NCBI RefSeq assembly: GCF_900176135.1
Contig: NZ_FWWW01000039.1
Location: 1-64,000, forward strand
Length of the DNA stretch: 64,000 nucleotides
Direction of reading: 5' to 3'
Source of the DNA: Hymenobacter roseosalivarius DSM 11622
GTDB taxonomy: Bacteria > Bacteroidota > Bacteroidia > Cytophagales > Hymenobacteraceae
Within the stretch, counting starts at the first letter, position 1. Each line of letters opens with the position of its first letter. Shown here in pieces: positions 53,942-62,213 of the stretch. A model generated the notes under the pieces. It was not told the origin of the DNA, made no database searches, and saw nothing but the letters and a program-made list of their open reading frames with translations. A program made the translations under genes and the position numbers.

Positions 53942-54436
53942 TTATTTCATCGAAATGGCTACCATAGTGGTTGAGCCCCCGACCGTGAACTTGCAGTCGT
54001 CGAAGGTCGGGATTCGGAAGCGAGGCTTCACGTTATTTGATAAGGCAAATGGCTCGGTGGGAATACCTACCATGTTGCGGTCCACCAAATCGTTTTCATT
54101 TAAATCCTGCGTCAGCGCGATAGCCCACTCGCCGGGGGGCAGTTGGATAGGGTATACCACCTTGGTTCGACCGGCCGGCTTGACGTACTTAAGCAGGGTA
54201 TAGTGGTTGCGCACCAGGAAGTTAGCCTTCACGTTGTAGAAGTACAGTTTCAGTGTGGCTTTGCTGGAGGGTAGATTGGAAACGACCACGGTCACCGCCG
54301 TCTCGGCCGCGGGGGGAGCTGGCGTAGTAGTAGGAAACAGCGCGGCAACCGATAGCCAAGCAAGTGCAAATAGAGTCATGGCAATAACATTAAGGTGAAC
54401 GGCGGTCATACAAGACGCAGGCCGTTTTAGTTTCAT
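53942..54436 (-). CDS. DUF2141 secreted protein
   Basis: A 164-residue exported protein; an ATG at residue 10 is an alternative start. After a hydrophobic signal (about 14-33) comes a beta-sandwich domain with the DUF2141 pattern DLNENDLVDRNMVGIPTEPF and KPRFRIPTFDDCKF. The aspartate/asparagine-rich loop resembles a calcium-binding loop. Function unknown. Confidence 0.85.
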   Translation of the reverse strand: MKLKRPASCMTAVHLNVIAMTLFALAWLSVAALFPTTTPAPPAAETAVTVVVSNLPSSKATLKLYFYNVKANFLVRNHYTLLKYVKPAGRTKVVYPIQLPPGEWAIALTQDLNENDLVDRNMVGIPTEPFALSNNVKPRFRIPTFDDCKFTVGGSTTMVAISMK

Positions 54437-54438
54437 TG

Positions 54439-54629
54439 ACTGGCGACCCAGATTATGACTTCGCCCAGCTTATGATCAACCATCACCAGGCCGCCATCGG
54501 CAACTCCAATGCTCTGCTCAAGTATGGCCGCGAGACTGTGACCAAGGCGCTGGCCGAACAAATCATCGCAGACCAGAAAGTGGAATTAAGATACTGCAGG
54601 AGTGGCTGCTGAGAAACAAGAAAATTTAG
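54439..54629 (+). pseudogene. DUF305 fragment
   Basis: The plus strand reads DYDFAQLMINHHQAAIGNSN and ALAEQIIADQKVEL, clearly the HH-containing part of a DUF305 domain, then shifts by one base and ends LQEWLLRNKK. There is no start or signal; the N-terminal part is missing. Confidence 0.75.
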
Positions 54630-54708
54630 ACCTTCCCGGCTTCCTATTCCGGCAGCGGACCTATTGGGCTCGCTGTTTTTTTGTGCGTTAGTCAGCTAGC
54701 GCTTGGGT

Positions 54709-55578
54709 TCATTCGCTGACTACGACAGCCATCTGATTATTGGCTGGGTTGATTGCCAGCCGACTGGCTTTCTTCAGGCCCGGCACCGCTCCTGTCATCT
54801 TCACCGGCTTCCAGCCATCGCGATGCCCTGGCCGGAAGGCGTAAATCTGCTGCCCATTGCTCATTAGCATCAGTCCATTCTTCGTCCAGGCCAAATCTTC
54901 AGATCCTTCCAGCGCGGGGCCCAGAATCGAAATAACCTTGGTGTTAGTATCAAACCGCTTGACTAACCACTTGCCCTCCGCCGTTTTCTCTAGGAAGCTG
55001 ATGGCAGACTGATTAGGTATTTGTTTCAGGGAGCGGCCAATATTACGGGCTATAATGGTGTCTTGGCGCGTTGCCAGGTCAAGGTAATGCAGTTCGTTGC
55101 TGGGCGTGGCCAGCGCGTACACCAGCAGGCGGGACTGGTCAATCCAGGCATGGTACCCCACTTTCAGCGTATTCACTAGAATAGTAGGGGCGCCGCCCGC
55201 CAGGGGGTATTTGCCTAAATCCTGCTGCCCGTTGTCGCGCTGGATGATGCAGGAGAGAAACTGTTGGTCTGCCGTGAGCAGGGGCGAATATTCCCGCTCA
55301 CGCGTAGCAGTAATCTGCTGCGTTTGGGCGGTTTTATAGTTGTACGATTTTAGGTCGGTGCGGCTGCTGTCCGTGCTGGAAGAAAAGTAAAGCAGGGGAA
55401 GAGAAGGGTGAAAAAAAGGCTGATTGTCGTAGCCTTTGTGCGGGGTAATGTTGCGCGGGTTAGACAGTAGCACCGTGTTGCCTTTCACAGACAAGTCTAC
55501 CAGATAAATGTCGGTATCTACCTGCGCCGAAGCCAGGTAGGGGAAAAGGCAGCACAGAATAGTCGCTAATCGATTCAT
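54709..55578 (-). CDS. Secreted TolB-like beta-propeller protein
   Basis: A 289-residue exported protein with a signal peptide (about 1-18). It has four or five repeats with the PD40/TolB pattern (YDNQPFFHPSLPLLYFSSSTD; EYSPLLTADQQFLSCII; SRLAINPANNQMAVVV). Such proteins are thought to be periplasmic or secreted scaffolds. Start at the ATG at 55578. Divergent from the M20 peptidase. Confidence 0.8.
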   Translation of the reverse strand: MNRLATILCCLFPYLASAQVDTDIYLVDLSVKGNTVLLSNPRNITPHKGYDNQPFFHPSLPLLYFSSSTDSSRTDLKSYNYKTAQTQQITATREREYSPLLTADQQFLSCIIQRDNGQQDLGKYPLAGGAPTILVNTLKVGYHAWIDQSRLLVYALATPSNELHYLDLATRQDTIIARNIGRSLKQIPNQSAISFLEKTAEGKWLVKRFDTNTKVISILGPALEGSEDLAWTKNGLMLMSNGQQIYAFRPGHRDGWKPVKMTGAVPGLKKASRLAINPANNQMAVVVSE

Positions 55579-55689
55579 CGGAAGGGGGCTAAGAAAAGTG
55601 AAAGTAAGGTTAGTTTGTGAAATATGGCTTTTTGCCAAGAGCCGCTTACCTTGTTAGCGGCTGCGCCCACTATGTGGTCAGCTACAAGT

Positions 55690-57219
55690 ATGAAAAAACG
55701 ATACATAGGGAGTCTGATGTTGCTTTTGGCTCTGGCAGGATTTGCGGGCCCCGATTCGGGCGTGCAAAAAGTGCGGCGGTACCGCCAAACCCACGAACTG
55801 CCCCTGCTGACGGAGTATATGCAGTTTCTGGCCATCCCCAACGTAGCCGCCGACAGCGCTAATCTGCGCCATACGGCCCGTTTCATCCTGGGTATGATGC
55901 AGAAGCGAGGCATCAAAGCACAGCTACTGCCGGCTACTACGCCGGGCGTGCCGCCCGCCGTGTATGGGGAAGTGCGTACGCCCGGTGCCAAGCGCACCAT
56001 CGTTTTTTATGCCCACTATGATGGCCAGCCGGTAAACGCGGCGCAGTGGGCTACAGGGCTGAGTCCGTTCAAACCCCAACTAACGAGCGCCGCTTTGACT
56101 CAAGGGGGGCAATTTATTCCGATGATGCAGGCTGGGGAAACGTCCAAACCTGACTGGCGCCTCTACGCCCGCAGCAGCTCCGATGACAAGGCCGGGGTTA
56201 TGGCAATCCTGGCAGGCTACGAAGCCCTGGTGCAAAGTAAGCAGCGGCCCGGCGTCAACATCAAATTCTTTTTTGAAGGCGAAGAAGAAAAAGGCTCGCC
56301 GCACTTGAGTGAGATTGTGGAAGGCAACCGCGCCCTGCTCGCTTCCGACCTCTGGATTATCTGCGACGGGCCGGTGCATCAGTCGGGGCAGAAGCAGGTG
56401 GTATTTGGCGCCCGCGGCGACGTGAATGTGGGCCTCACCGTCTATGGCCCCAAGCGGCCCCTGCACAGCGGACACTACGGCAACTGGGCACCGAATCCAG
56501 CGCTGACTTTGGCGCAGCTATTAGCCTCCATGAAGGATAGCACTGGCCGCGTGACCATCGCCGGCTTTTACGACGACGTAACGCCACTCACTGCCAAGGA
56601 GCAGCAGGCGCTAAGCCGCGTGCCCAACCTCGACGCGCAGATACAGCAAGAGCTAGGCTTCGCCCGGCCAAATGGTGGGGGGCAAAGTTTGAATGAATTA
56701 ATCAATCAGCCTTCGCTGAACATAAACGGTATGCGCAGCGCTAATGTGGGGGCGCAGGCGGCCAATGTTATTCCCACCACGGCCGAGGCTACCCTGGATT
56801 TGCGCCTCGTGCTTGGCAATGACTGGGAGCGGCAGGTAGCCAAAGTGACAAGCCACATCCAGCGTCAGGGCTTTTTTGTGACCACGCAGGAACCCACCGA
56901 CGCCGAGCGCGCCCGCTATCCGCGCATTGTGCGCCTAACGCCTCATACGGGCTACAACGCCGAGCGCACCGCCATGGATTTGCCTCTGGCTCAGGAAGTA
57001 GTAGCCGCCGTGCGGCGCACCAGCACCCAGCCGGTAGTGCAGGTACCTACTTCGGGCGGCAGCCTGCCCCTGCATGTGTTCAGGAAAATAAACGCGACGA
57101 CGCTCACCGTGCCGGTCGCTAACTATGACAACAACCAGCACGCGGAAAATGAGAATATCCGGCTGGGCAACCTCTGGGATGGGTTGGAAACCATGGCCGC
57201 GATTATGCAGCTGAAGTAG
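55690..57219 (+). CDS. M20-family metallopeptidase (dipeptidase)
   Basis: A 509-residue zinc peptidase with a signal peptide (about 1-20, MKKRYIGSLMLLLALAGFAG). The metal-binding motifs are AHYDGQPV (His/Asp), SSDDKAG (Asp), FEGEEEKGSP (the catalytic Glu pair) and a late PTSGGSLPLHVF. The dimerisation domain is inserted at about 250-380. Probably a secreted or periplasmic dipeptidase. Confidence 0.93.
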   Translation: MKKRYIGSLMLLLALAGFAGPDSGVQKVRRYRQTHELPLLTEYMQFLAIPNVAADSANLRHTARFILGMMQKRGIKAQLLPATTPGVPPAVYGEVRTPGAKRTIVFYAHYDGQPVNAAQWATGLSPFKPQLTSAALTQGGQFIPMMQAGETSKPDWRLYARSSSDDKAGVMAILAGYEALVQSKQRPGVNIKFFFEGEEEKGSPHLSEIVEGNRALLASDLWIICDGPVHQSGQKQVVFGARGDVNVGLTVYGPKRPLHSGHYGNWAPNPALTLAQLLASMKDSTGRVTIAGFYDDVTPLTAKEQQALSRVPNLDAQIQQELGFARPNGGGQSLNELINQPSLNINGMRSANVGAQAANVIPTTAEATLDLRLVLGNDWERQVAKVTSHIQRQGFFVTTQEPTDAERARYPRIVRLTPHTGYNAERTAMDLPLAQEVVAAVRRTSTQPVVQVPTSGGSLPLHVFRKINATTLTVPVANYDNNQHAENENIRLGNLWDGLETMAAIMQLK

Positions 57220-57244
57220 GGCCGTTTCTGAACCAGCTTAAGCG

Positions 57245-57697
57245 TTAGGTTAGCTCCTTCTGCATACATACGCTATTCTCTACGCCCACGTACTGCCCAT
57301 AATTCGGAATGCGTTGGTAGCCGCTCTTTTGATAAAGACGGATGGCTTCAAGTTGCTTCATGCCCGTTTCCAGGACGCAGCCTTTGTAATGAAGTTCCTG
57401 TGCCCAGCGCTCTAATTCCGCTAGTACAGCCGGCGCAATTCCCTGGCCCCGCCAACTAGGGTGCACAAACATGCGCTTGACTTCCATCAGCTCGGCCGTA
57501 AACTCCTTGATAGCCCCGCAGCCGACCGGCTCGTCGTGCTGGTAAGCTACTACGACGTGCTTGATCTTATCAACCTTGTTGAACTGAGCGTAAAACGCAT
57601 GATCAGGGCCGTTGCGCTCCCGCAAATCGTGGTCGAGCAATTGCACCAGCGCCCGAAAGTCGGGGTTGTCGGAGGCCGTTCGGGTGAGGCGTAGCAT
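57245..57697 (-). CDS. GNAT-family N-acetyltransferase
   Basis: A 150-residue GNAT fold. The acetyl-CoA motif is RMFVHPSWRGQGIAPAVLAELERWA; the late CVLETGMKQLEAIRLYQKSGYQRIP is typical. Substrate unknown. The stop is 23 bp from the stop of the convergent peptidase gene. Confidence 0.92.
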   Translation of the reverse strand: MLRLTRTASDNPDFRALVQLLDHDLRERNGPDHAFYAQFNKVDKIKHVVVAYQHDEPVGCGAIKEFTAELMEVKRMFVHPSWRGQGIAPAVLAELERWAQELHYKGCVLETGMKQLEAIRLYQKSGYQRIPNYGQYVGVENSVCMQKELT

Positions 57698-57775
57698 AGA
57701 AATTTAAGTTGTTGCGGTCGGGAAGATTAAAGCCAAAGAATTGCCCCCAGGCTGCAATGCGTTCGTTCTTTAGGC

Positions 57776-59185
57776 TTACGCTCGTTTTCTTTTGAAATAG
57801 AAGTAAAAGGGCAAGCTCGTAAGCATCAGGGCAAGGCCCAACATGGACTGCTGGGGTTGAGTGACGAGCGTATTGACAACTAAGGCGAAGGCGAACAGCA
57901 GAATAATAAACTGAATAATGGGGTAACCAGTCACCGGCACCGTGATTTTGCCCTGACGCTTCATCTTCAGTACCGCCGCCGCTAACATACCGTAGAAAAG
58001 GAAGTTACCGAAGATGACTAAGTCGGTTAGCCGCTCGAAGGTGCCGGAAATAACCAGCAGGCAGCTCCACGCAAAAGTGAACAGCAGGGCTACGTGGGGC
58101 GTGCGGTAGCGCTGGTGCACTGCCCCGGCGTGGGCAAAGAAAAAACGCTCCTGCGCCATGCGGAAATAAATGCGGCTATGGGAAAGCAGTACGGTATTGA
58201 GGGACCCAAATACGCTGATCATAATTAAAACCAGAATCCACGTTTTGCCCGCCTTTCCCAGCATCGCTTCGGCCACTACCGCCGCACCTATCTCATTCGG
58301 ACTCACCGCCGCCAGAGCAGGCAAAGGCAATACCCGCAGGTAGGCATAGTTGACCAATACATACAGCCCAATGGCGATGCTTACCCCTAACAGGATGGCT
58401 CGCGGCACATTACGCGTCGGATTTTTGATTTCGCCCGTAACGAAAGAAAGGTCCATCCAGCCATCGTAAGCCCAAAAGACACTGAGCAGCGCCCCAAAAA
58501 AGGCGTTGAAAAAAGGCGTATCCGCAACCGCCGCGGTGCTTAGGTTGGGCAATGGCGTTTGCTCCGAAGTTGGGGTGGTCATAAACAATCCCAGAATGAT
58601 GAGCAGCAGAATACCCATGATTTTGGCGGCCGTGAACACGTTGCTGAGCTTACCGCTGCCGGCCACCCCACGGTAGTTTACCCACGTCAGAACGCCGATG
58701 GTGCCGATAGCCAGAATTTTGATTCCTGAATCGGCAAAGGGATAAATGAGTTGGCCGATAGATACCTGCTCAAGGTGCCGCAACGGATTGGGTAGCGGCA
58801 ACAGAGTGTTAATGGTTTGCGCGAAGATGAAAGCCAGCGCGGCCACGGAAGCGGTACCGATAATGGTGAAGTCGCTCCACCCAAACAGGAAGGAGGCAAA
58901 ATTACCGAACGAAAGCCGCAGGTACTCATAAACGCCCCCCGACTCTTCTGTGAGGGAGGATAAGCCAGCTAGATTGAGTGCTCCACATATCGTAATGAGG
59001 CCAGCTAGTACCCACGCGGCCACTATCCAAGCTTCACTAAGGCCAGTCTGGGCCAGGGGCACGATCTTCTTGAACACCCCGGAGCCAATCACAACGCCGG
59101 CCACGAGGAAGATGCCGGTGAATAACCCAACTGCGCGGATCAAGGTAGGGCCGGAAGCACTGGTTGGCCTAGCGGGATTGTCCAT
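57776..59185 (-). CDS. APC-family amino acid permease
   Basis: A 469-residue inner-membrane transporter with about twelve helices. TM1 has the APC motif GIFLVAGVVIGSGVFKKI, and TM6 has the AYDGWMDLSFVTGEIKNP signature of LAT-like permeases. No transport partner is near. Substrate probably a neutral amino acid. Confidence 0.93.
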   Translation of the reverse strand: MDNPARPTSASGPTLIRAVGLFTGIFLVAGVVIGSGVFKKIVPLAQTGLSEAWIVAAWVLAGLITICGALNLAGLSSLTEESGGVYEYLRLSFGNFASFLFGWSDFTIIGTASVAALAFIFAQTINTLLPLPNPLRHLEQVSIGQLIYPFADSGIKILAIGTIGVLTWVNYRGVAGSGKLSNVFTAAKIMGILLLIILGLFMTTPTSEQTPLPNLSTAAVADTPFFNAFFGALLSVFWAYDGWMDLSFVTGEIKNPTRNVPRAILLGVSIAIGLYVLVNYAYLRVLPLPALAAVSPNEIGAAVVAEAMLGKAGKTWILVLIMISVFGSLNTVLLSHSRIYFRMAQERFFFAHAGAVHQRYRTPHVALLFTFAWSCLLVISGTFERLTDLVIFGNFLFYGMLAAAVLKMKRQGKITVPVTGYPIIQFIILLFAFALVVNTLVTQPQQSMLGLALMLTSLPFYFYFKRKRA

Positions 59186-59297
59186 GCACGAGGAATAAGT
59201 AAGGGTTAGAAGCCGGGGAAGATAGAAAAATTGTCCTGCGAAAGTGTAAGCAACAGGCGAAGGGGCGCTCCGTAAACTAACCTCGCATCCCGCCGTT

Positions 59298-59305
59298 TAA
59301 ATTTG
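59298..59305 (+). promoter_or_regulatory. Bacteroidota -7 box before the SRPBCC gene
   Basis: TAAATTTG is a perfect TAnnTTTG and ends two bases before the ATG at 59308. Transcription from it would begin at or past the ATG, which may mean a leaderless message or that the match is accidental. Confidence 0.4.
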
Positions 59306-59307
59306 AT

Positions 59308-59748
59308 ATGCATCTCACCCTCCGTACCCGCGTCGCTCAGCCCCCGGCTCAGGTAATGGCCGGTTTCACCCGCGAGCTGTTCCTGCAACTGGCACCCCCG
59401 TTTCCTCAGATGCGACTGCACCGCTTCGACGGCAGCCGGCGCGGTGACCAGGTGGAGATTGAGTTGGTTGCGGGTCCCATCAGTCAGCGCTGGACTAGCC
59501 TGATTACCGACGACGGCGTGATGCCCGGCGGCACGCATTATTTCATCGACGAAGGACAAAAACTGCCCGGACCTTTGCGCTTCTGGCGCCACCGCCACCT
59601 CATGCAGCCCAGCCCCGAGGGTGGCACTATTATCATTGATGCGGTGGAATTCCGCACAGCCTCGCGGGTGCTGGATGCGCTGCTGTACCCGGTGATGTGG
59701 GCGCAGTTTGCCTGGCGTCAGCCTATTTATCGGCGGCTATTTCGGTGA
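59308..59748 (+). CDS. SRPBCC-fold ligand-binding protein
   Basis: A 146-residue protein. The fold pattern is that of SRPBCC/Bet v1-like proteins (RVAQPPAQVMAGFTRELF at the start, alternating strands, RHRHLMQPSPEGGTIIIDAVEF near the end and an amphipathic last helix). Related proteins bind lipids or other hydrophobic ligands. It is followed after 55 bp by the RlmI-type methyltransferase gene. Confidence 0.8.
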   Translation: MHLTLRTRVAQPPAQVMAGFTRELFLQLAPPFPQMRLHRFDGSRRGDQVEIELVAGPISQRWTSLITDDGVMPGGTHYFIDEGQKLPGPLRFWRHRHLMQPSPEGGTIIIDAVEFRTASRVLDALLYPVMWAQFAWRQPIYRRLFR

Positions 59749-59765
59749 AGGGGCAGGGATTGGCG

Positions 59766-59773
59766 TACTTTTG
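59766..59773 (+). promoter_or_regulatory. Bacteroidota -7 box of the rlmI-like gene
   Basis: TACTTTTG is a perfect TAnnTTTG, 30 bases before the ATG at 59804. No clear -33 element. Confidence 0.55.
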
Positions 59774-59803
59774 CCCCCCAGCTCTTTTTTATTTCTTGCC
59801 GCC

Positions 59804-61048
59804 ATGCCTGCCATCGTCACCCTCAAACCTGGTAAAGATCAATCCTTGCGTCGCCTGCACCCGTGGGTGTTTTCGGGCGCTATTGCTCGTATGCAGGGTC
59901 AGCCACAGGAGGGCGAAGTGGTAATAGTGCAGGCCTCGAATGGTGAGCAGCTGGGCGTGGGGCATTATGCGCCGGGCTCAATTGCCGTGCGTATGCTGGG
60001 TTTTGGCCCCGAAGCCACGGAGCCGGATGCCTCTTTCTGGGAAGGTAAGCTGCGCAACGCGTACCAATTGCGCCAGCGCTTGGGTTTGACAACTCAGGGA
60101 GAAAATTCGTCGCAGCCCGTTGCTGGAAAAGCCCCCCAGACTGCAAAAGACAGTGTTACCGACGTTTACCGCTTAATTCACGCCGAAGGTGATGGTCTGC
60201 CAGGCCTGATTGTGGACGTGTACGGCGACGTAGCCGTGTTGCAAGCGCACAGCGCCGGTATGTACCTGGCCCGTCCGCAGATTGCCGCCGCGCTAAAAGC
60301 CGTGTTGGGCGAAAACCTTCGCGCCATCTACGATAAAAGCGCCGAAACCGTACCGGCCAAAGCCGCCCCCGACGCGCAGAACGGCTACTTATTGGGCAGC
60401 TCAACCGGCACCGAGCATCTGGTACACGAAAACGCGCATCCCTTTGCCGTGGATTGGGAAACCGGCCAGAAAACCGGCTTCTTCATCGACCAGCGCGACA
60501 ACCGTGACCTGTTGGCCCGCTACTCGGCCGGCCGGCGCGTGCTGAACACGTTTTGTTATACGGGGGGCTTTTCGGTGTACGCCCTGCAAGCCGGGGCTAC
60601 TTTGGTGCACTCCGTGGACAGCTCCAAACGCGCCATTGAGCTTACCGAGCGCAACGCGGCCCTTACTGGTCTGGAAGATAAGCACGCGGCCTACGCCCAG
60701 GATGTTTTCAGCTTTATGAAAGCCAGCGAGGAGCAGTACGACCTCATCGTGCTCGATCCGCCGGCGTTTGCCAAGCACCTCTCGGCCCGGCACAATGCCT
60801 TGATGGGCTACAAGCGCCTGAACGCGGCGGGCCTGCGCCGCATCGCGCCGGGGGGCATTTTGTTCACCTTCAGCTGCTCGCAGGTGGTGAGCCGGGAGCT
60901 GTTTCAGGGCGCAGTGCTGGCGGCGGCCATTGAGGCGGGCCGGCAGGTGCGGGTGCTTCATCACCTCACCCAGCCCGCCGACCACCCAGTAAGCTTGTTT
61001 CACCCCGAAGGCGAGTACCTGAAGGGATTGGTGCTGGCGGTAGAGTAG
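59804..61048 (+). CDS. rlmI: 23S rRNA (cytosine-C5) methyltransferase, RlmI family
   Basis: A 414-residue enzyme with an N-terminal PUA-like domain (about 1-75, LKPGKDQSLRRLHPWVFSGAI), an EEHAD-like linker and a C-terminal Rossmann methyltransferase. Motif I is RRVLNTFCYTGGFSVYAL; the catalytic segment is LIVLDPPAFAK; a late FTFSCSQVV carries the second conserved cysteine. E. coli RlmI methylates C1962 of 23S rRNA; the same target is likely. The ATG at 59804 is used because the longer frame overlaps the upstream gene. Confidence 0.93.
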   Translation: MPAIVTLKPGKDQSLRRLHPWVFSGAIARMQGQPQEGEVVIVQASNGEQLGVGHYAPGSIAVRMLGFGPEATEPDASFWEGKLRNAYQLRQRLGLTTQGENSSQPVAGKAPQTAKDSVTDVYRLIHAEGDGLPGLIVDVYGDVAVLQAHSAGMYLARPQIAAALKAVLGENLRAIYDKSAETVPAKAAPDAQNGYLLGSSTGTEHLVHENAHPFAVDWETGQKTGFFIDQRDNRDLLARYSAGRRVLNTFCYTGGFSVYALQAGATLVHSVDSSKRAIELTERNAALTGLEDKHAAYAQDVFSFMKASEEQYDLIVLDPPAFAKHLSARHNALMGYKRLNAAGLRRIAPGGILFTFSCSQVVSRELFQGAVLAAAIEAGRQVRVLHHLTQPADHPVSLFHPEGEYLKGLVLAVE

Positions 61049-61090
61049 GACTATTTTCACAGAACCAGTCAAGCTTAGCACATCATAGCA

Positions 61091-61107
61091 TAGATAAAAT
61101 TTATCTA
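61091..61107. promoter_or_regulatory. Probable ArsR operator
   Basis: TAGATAAA-A-TTTATCTA is a perfect 17-base palindrome 29 bp upstream of the arsR -7 box. ArsR/SmtB-family regulators bind AT-rich dyads of this kind. A second, imperfect inverted pair (CATAGCATAGAT / ATCTATCATACTATG) surrounds it. Confidence 0.6.
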
Positions 61108-61135
61108 TAACGTAAACATCTATCATACTATGTCG

Positions 61136-61143
61136 TATATTTG
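61136..61143 (+). promoter_or_regulatory. Bacteroidota -7 box of arsR
   Basis: TATATTTG is a perfect TAnnTTTG, 22 bases before the ATG at 61166. It overlaps an earlier in-frame ATG at 61130, which therefore is unlikely to be the start. Confidence 0.65.
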
Positions 61144-61165
61144 CGTCATACTTCATAGTTCGTTT

Positions 61166-61513
61166 ATGACTTACGCCAAAACCACCGCCTTCACCGAGGA
61201 ACAGCAACAGTTGGCTCGCGTAGCTAAAGCCCTGGCTCATCCGGCGCGGGTGGCCATTATTCAGCTGTTGGCTTCTAAAAGAACTTGTATATCCGGCGAC
61301 ATCGCGGCGGAGCTGCCGCTTTCGCGCACCACGGTTTCCCAGCACTTACAAGAGTTAAAGGCGCTGGATTTGATTCGGGGCGAGATTGACGGGCTGACCG
61401 TTTGCTACTGCCTCAATACGGAGCTGCTGCGCCATGTACACCAACAGTTCACCGCCTTTTTTGTCGAGTCGACTGCTGCCGATACCTGCGCGCCAGGTAG
61501 CGCTTGCTGCTAA
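61166..61513 (+). CDS. arsR: ArsR/SmtB-family arsenic-responsive repressor
   Basis: A 115-residue winged-helix repressor ([38 protein letters not shown] as the recognition helix). The usual CVC in the DNA-binding helix is absent (TCISGD has one Cys). The C-terminus, TCAPGSACC, carries Cys108, Cys114 and Cys115, a possible As(III) site of the C-terminal type. The start at 61166 follows a perfect promoter. It leads the arsenic operon. Confidence 0.93.
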   Translation: MTYAKTTAFTEEQQQLARVAKALAHPARVAIIQLLASKRTCISGDIAAELPLSRTTVSQHLQELKALDLIRGEIDGLTVCYCLNTELLRHVHQQFTAFFVESTAADTCAPGSACC

Positions 61514-61545
61514 TTTTTTCTCTCACCTCTACCCTTTCCGCACTT

Positions 61546-62130
61546 ATGGAAACTGCTGTTTTTCCCCGCATGCACGTCTCGCTGTACGTGTCCGATTTGG
61601 CCGCTACGGTCAACTTTTATACGGCTTTCTTCGGGCAGCCGGCGGCCAAAATCCGGCGTGGCTACGCTAAGTATGTGCTGGATAAGCCATCATTGATTAT
61701 CTCCTTTGTCGAAAATCCCGACCGTGTAGCCAGCAACTTCGGTCACCTGGGCTTTCAGGTAGAGACGGTGCAGGAAATGGAGCAGCGCCTGGAGGCAGCG
61801 CGCAGAACTGGCCTGCTGCCCCGCGAAGAAATGGGCACCAGCTGCTGCTACGCTAAACAGGACAAGTTTTGGGTAAACGACCCCGACGGGGTAGAGTGGG
61901 AAGTGTACTACTTCCACGAAGACGCCGAGTTCAACGACCCGCGCTACCAGCAGGAGTACGATCAGGCCAACGGCAGTGGAAGTAGCCAGTGCTGCATCGC
62001 GCCAGCCGCTAAAGCTGCCCCGGTAGCCGAAGAAGTGCTGACCACGGCCCCGATGGCCTTCACGTTGGTAGACGCCACGCTGGCCAACTCGTCTGCGGCA
62101 GCCTGCACGCCCGGCGGCGGTTGCTGCTAG
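61546..62130 (+). CDS. arsI: ArsI/CadI-family VOC protein (putative C-As lyase)
   Basis: A 194-residue vicinal-oxygen-chelate protein with probable iron ligands His10, His67 and Glu117, and the vicinal pair Cys100-Cys101 in MGTSCCYAKQDKFW that binds organoarsenicals in ArsI. The pattern is that of ArsI C-As lyase, which demethylates trivalent organoarsenicals. After residue 140 comes an unusual extension with CC at 149-150 and a terminal CTPGGGCC. It follows arsR by 32 bp. Confidence 0.88.
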   Translation: METAVFPRMHVSLYVSDLAATVNFYTAFFGQPAAKIRRGYAKYVLDKPSLIISFVENPDRVASNFGHLGFQVETVQEMEQRLEAARRTGLLPREEMGTSCCYAKQDKFWVNDPDGVEWEVYYFHEDAEFNDPRYQQEYDQANGSGSSQCCIAPAAKAAPVAEEVLTTAPMAFTLVDATLANSSAAACTPGGGCC

Positions 62131-62213
62131 GAAAGAGTGTGCCTGTGCTGACTAGTCCTGCTTTCCGCTGATCGTGGGGGGCTTTTTCCTGCTCTTCTGA
62201 CCATTGCTACCGC

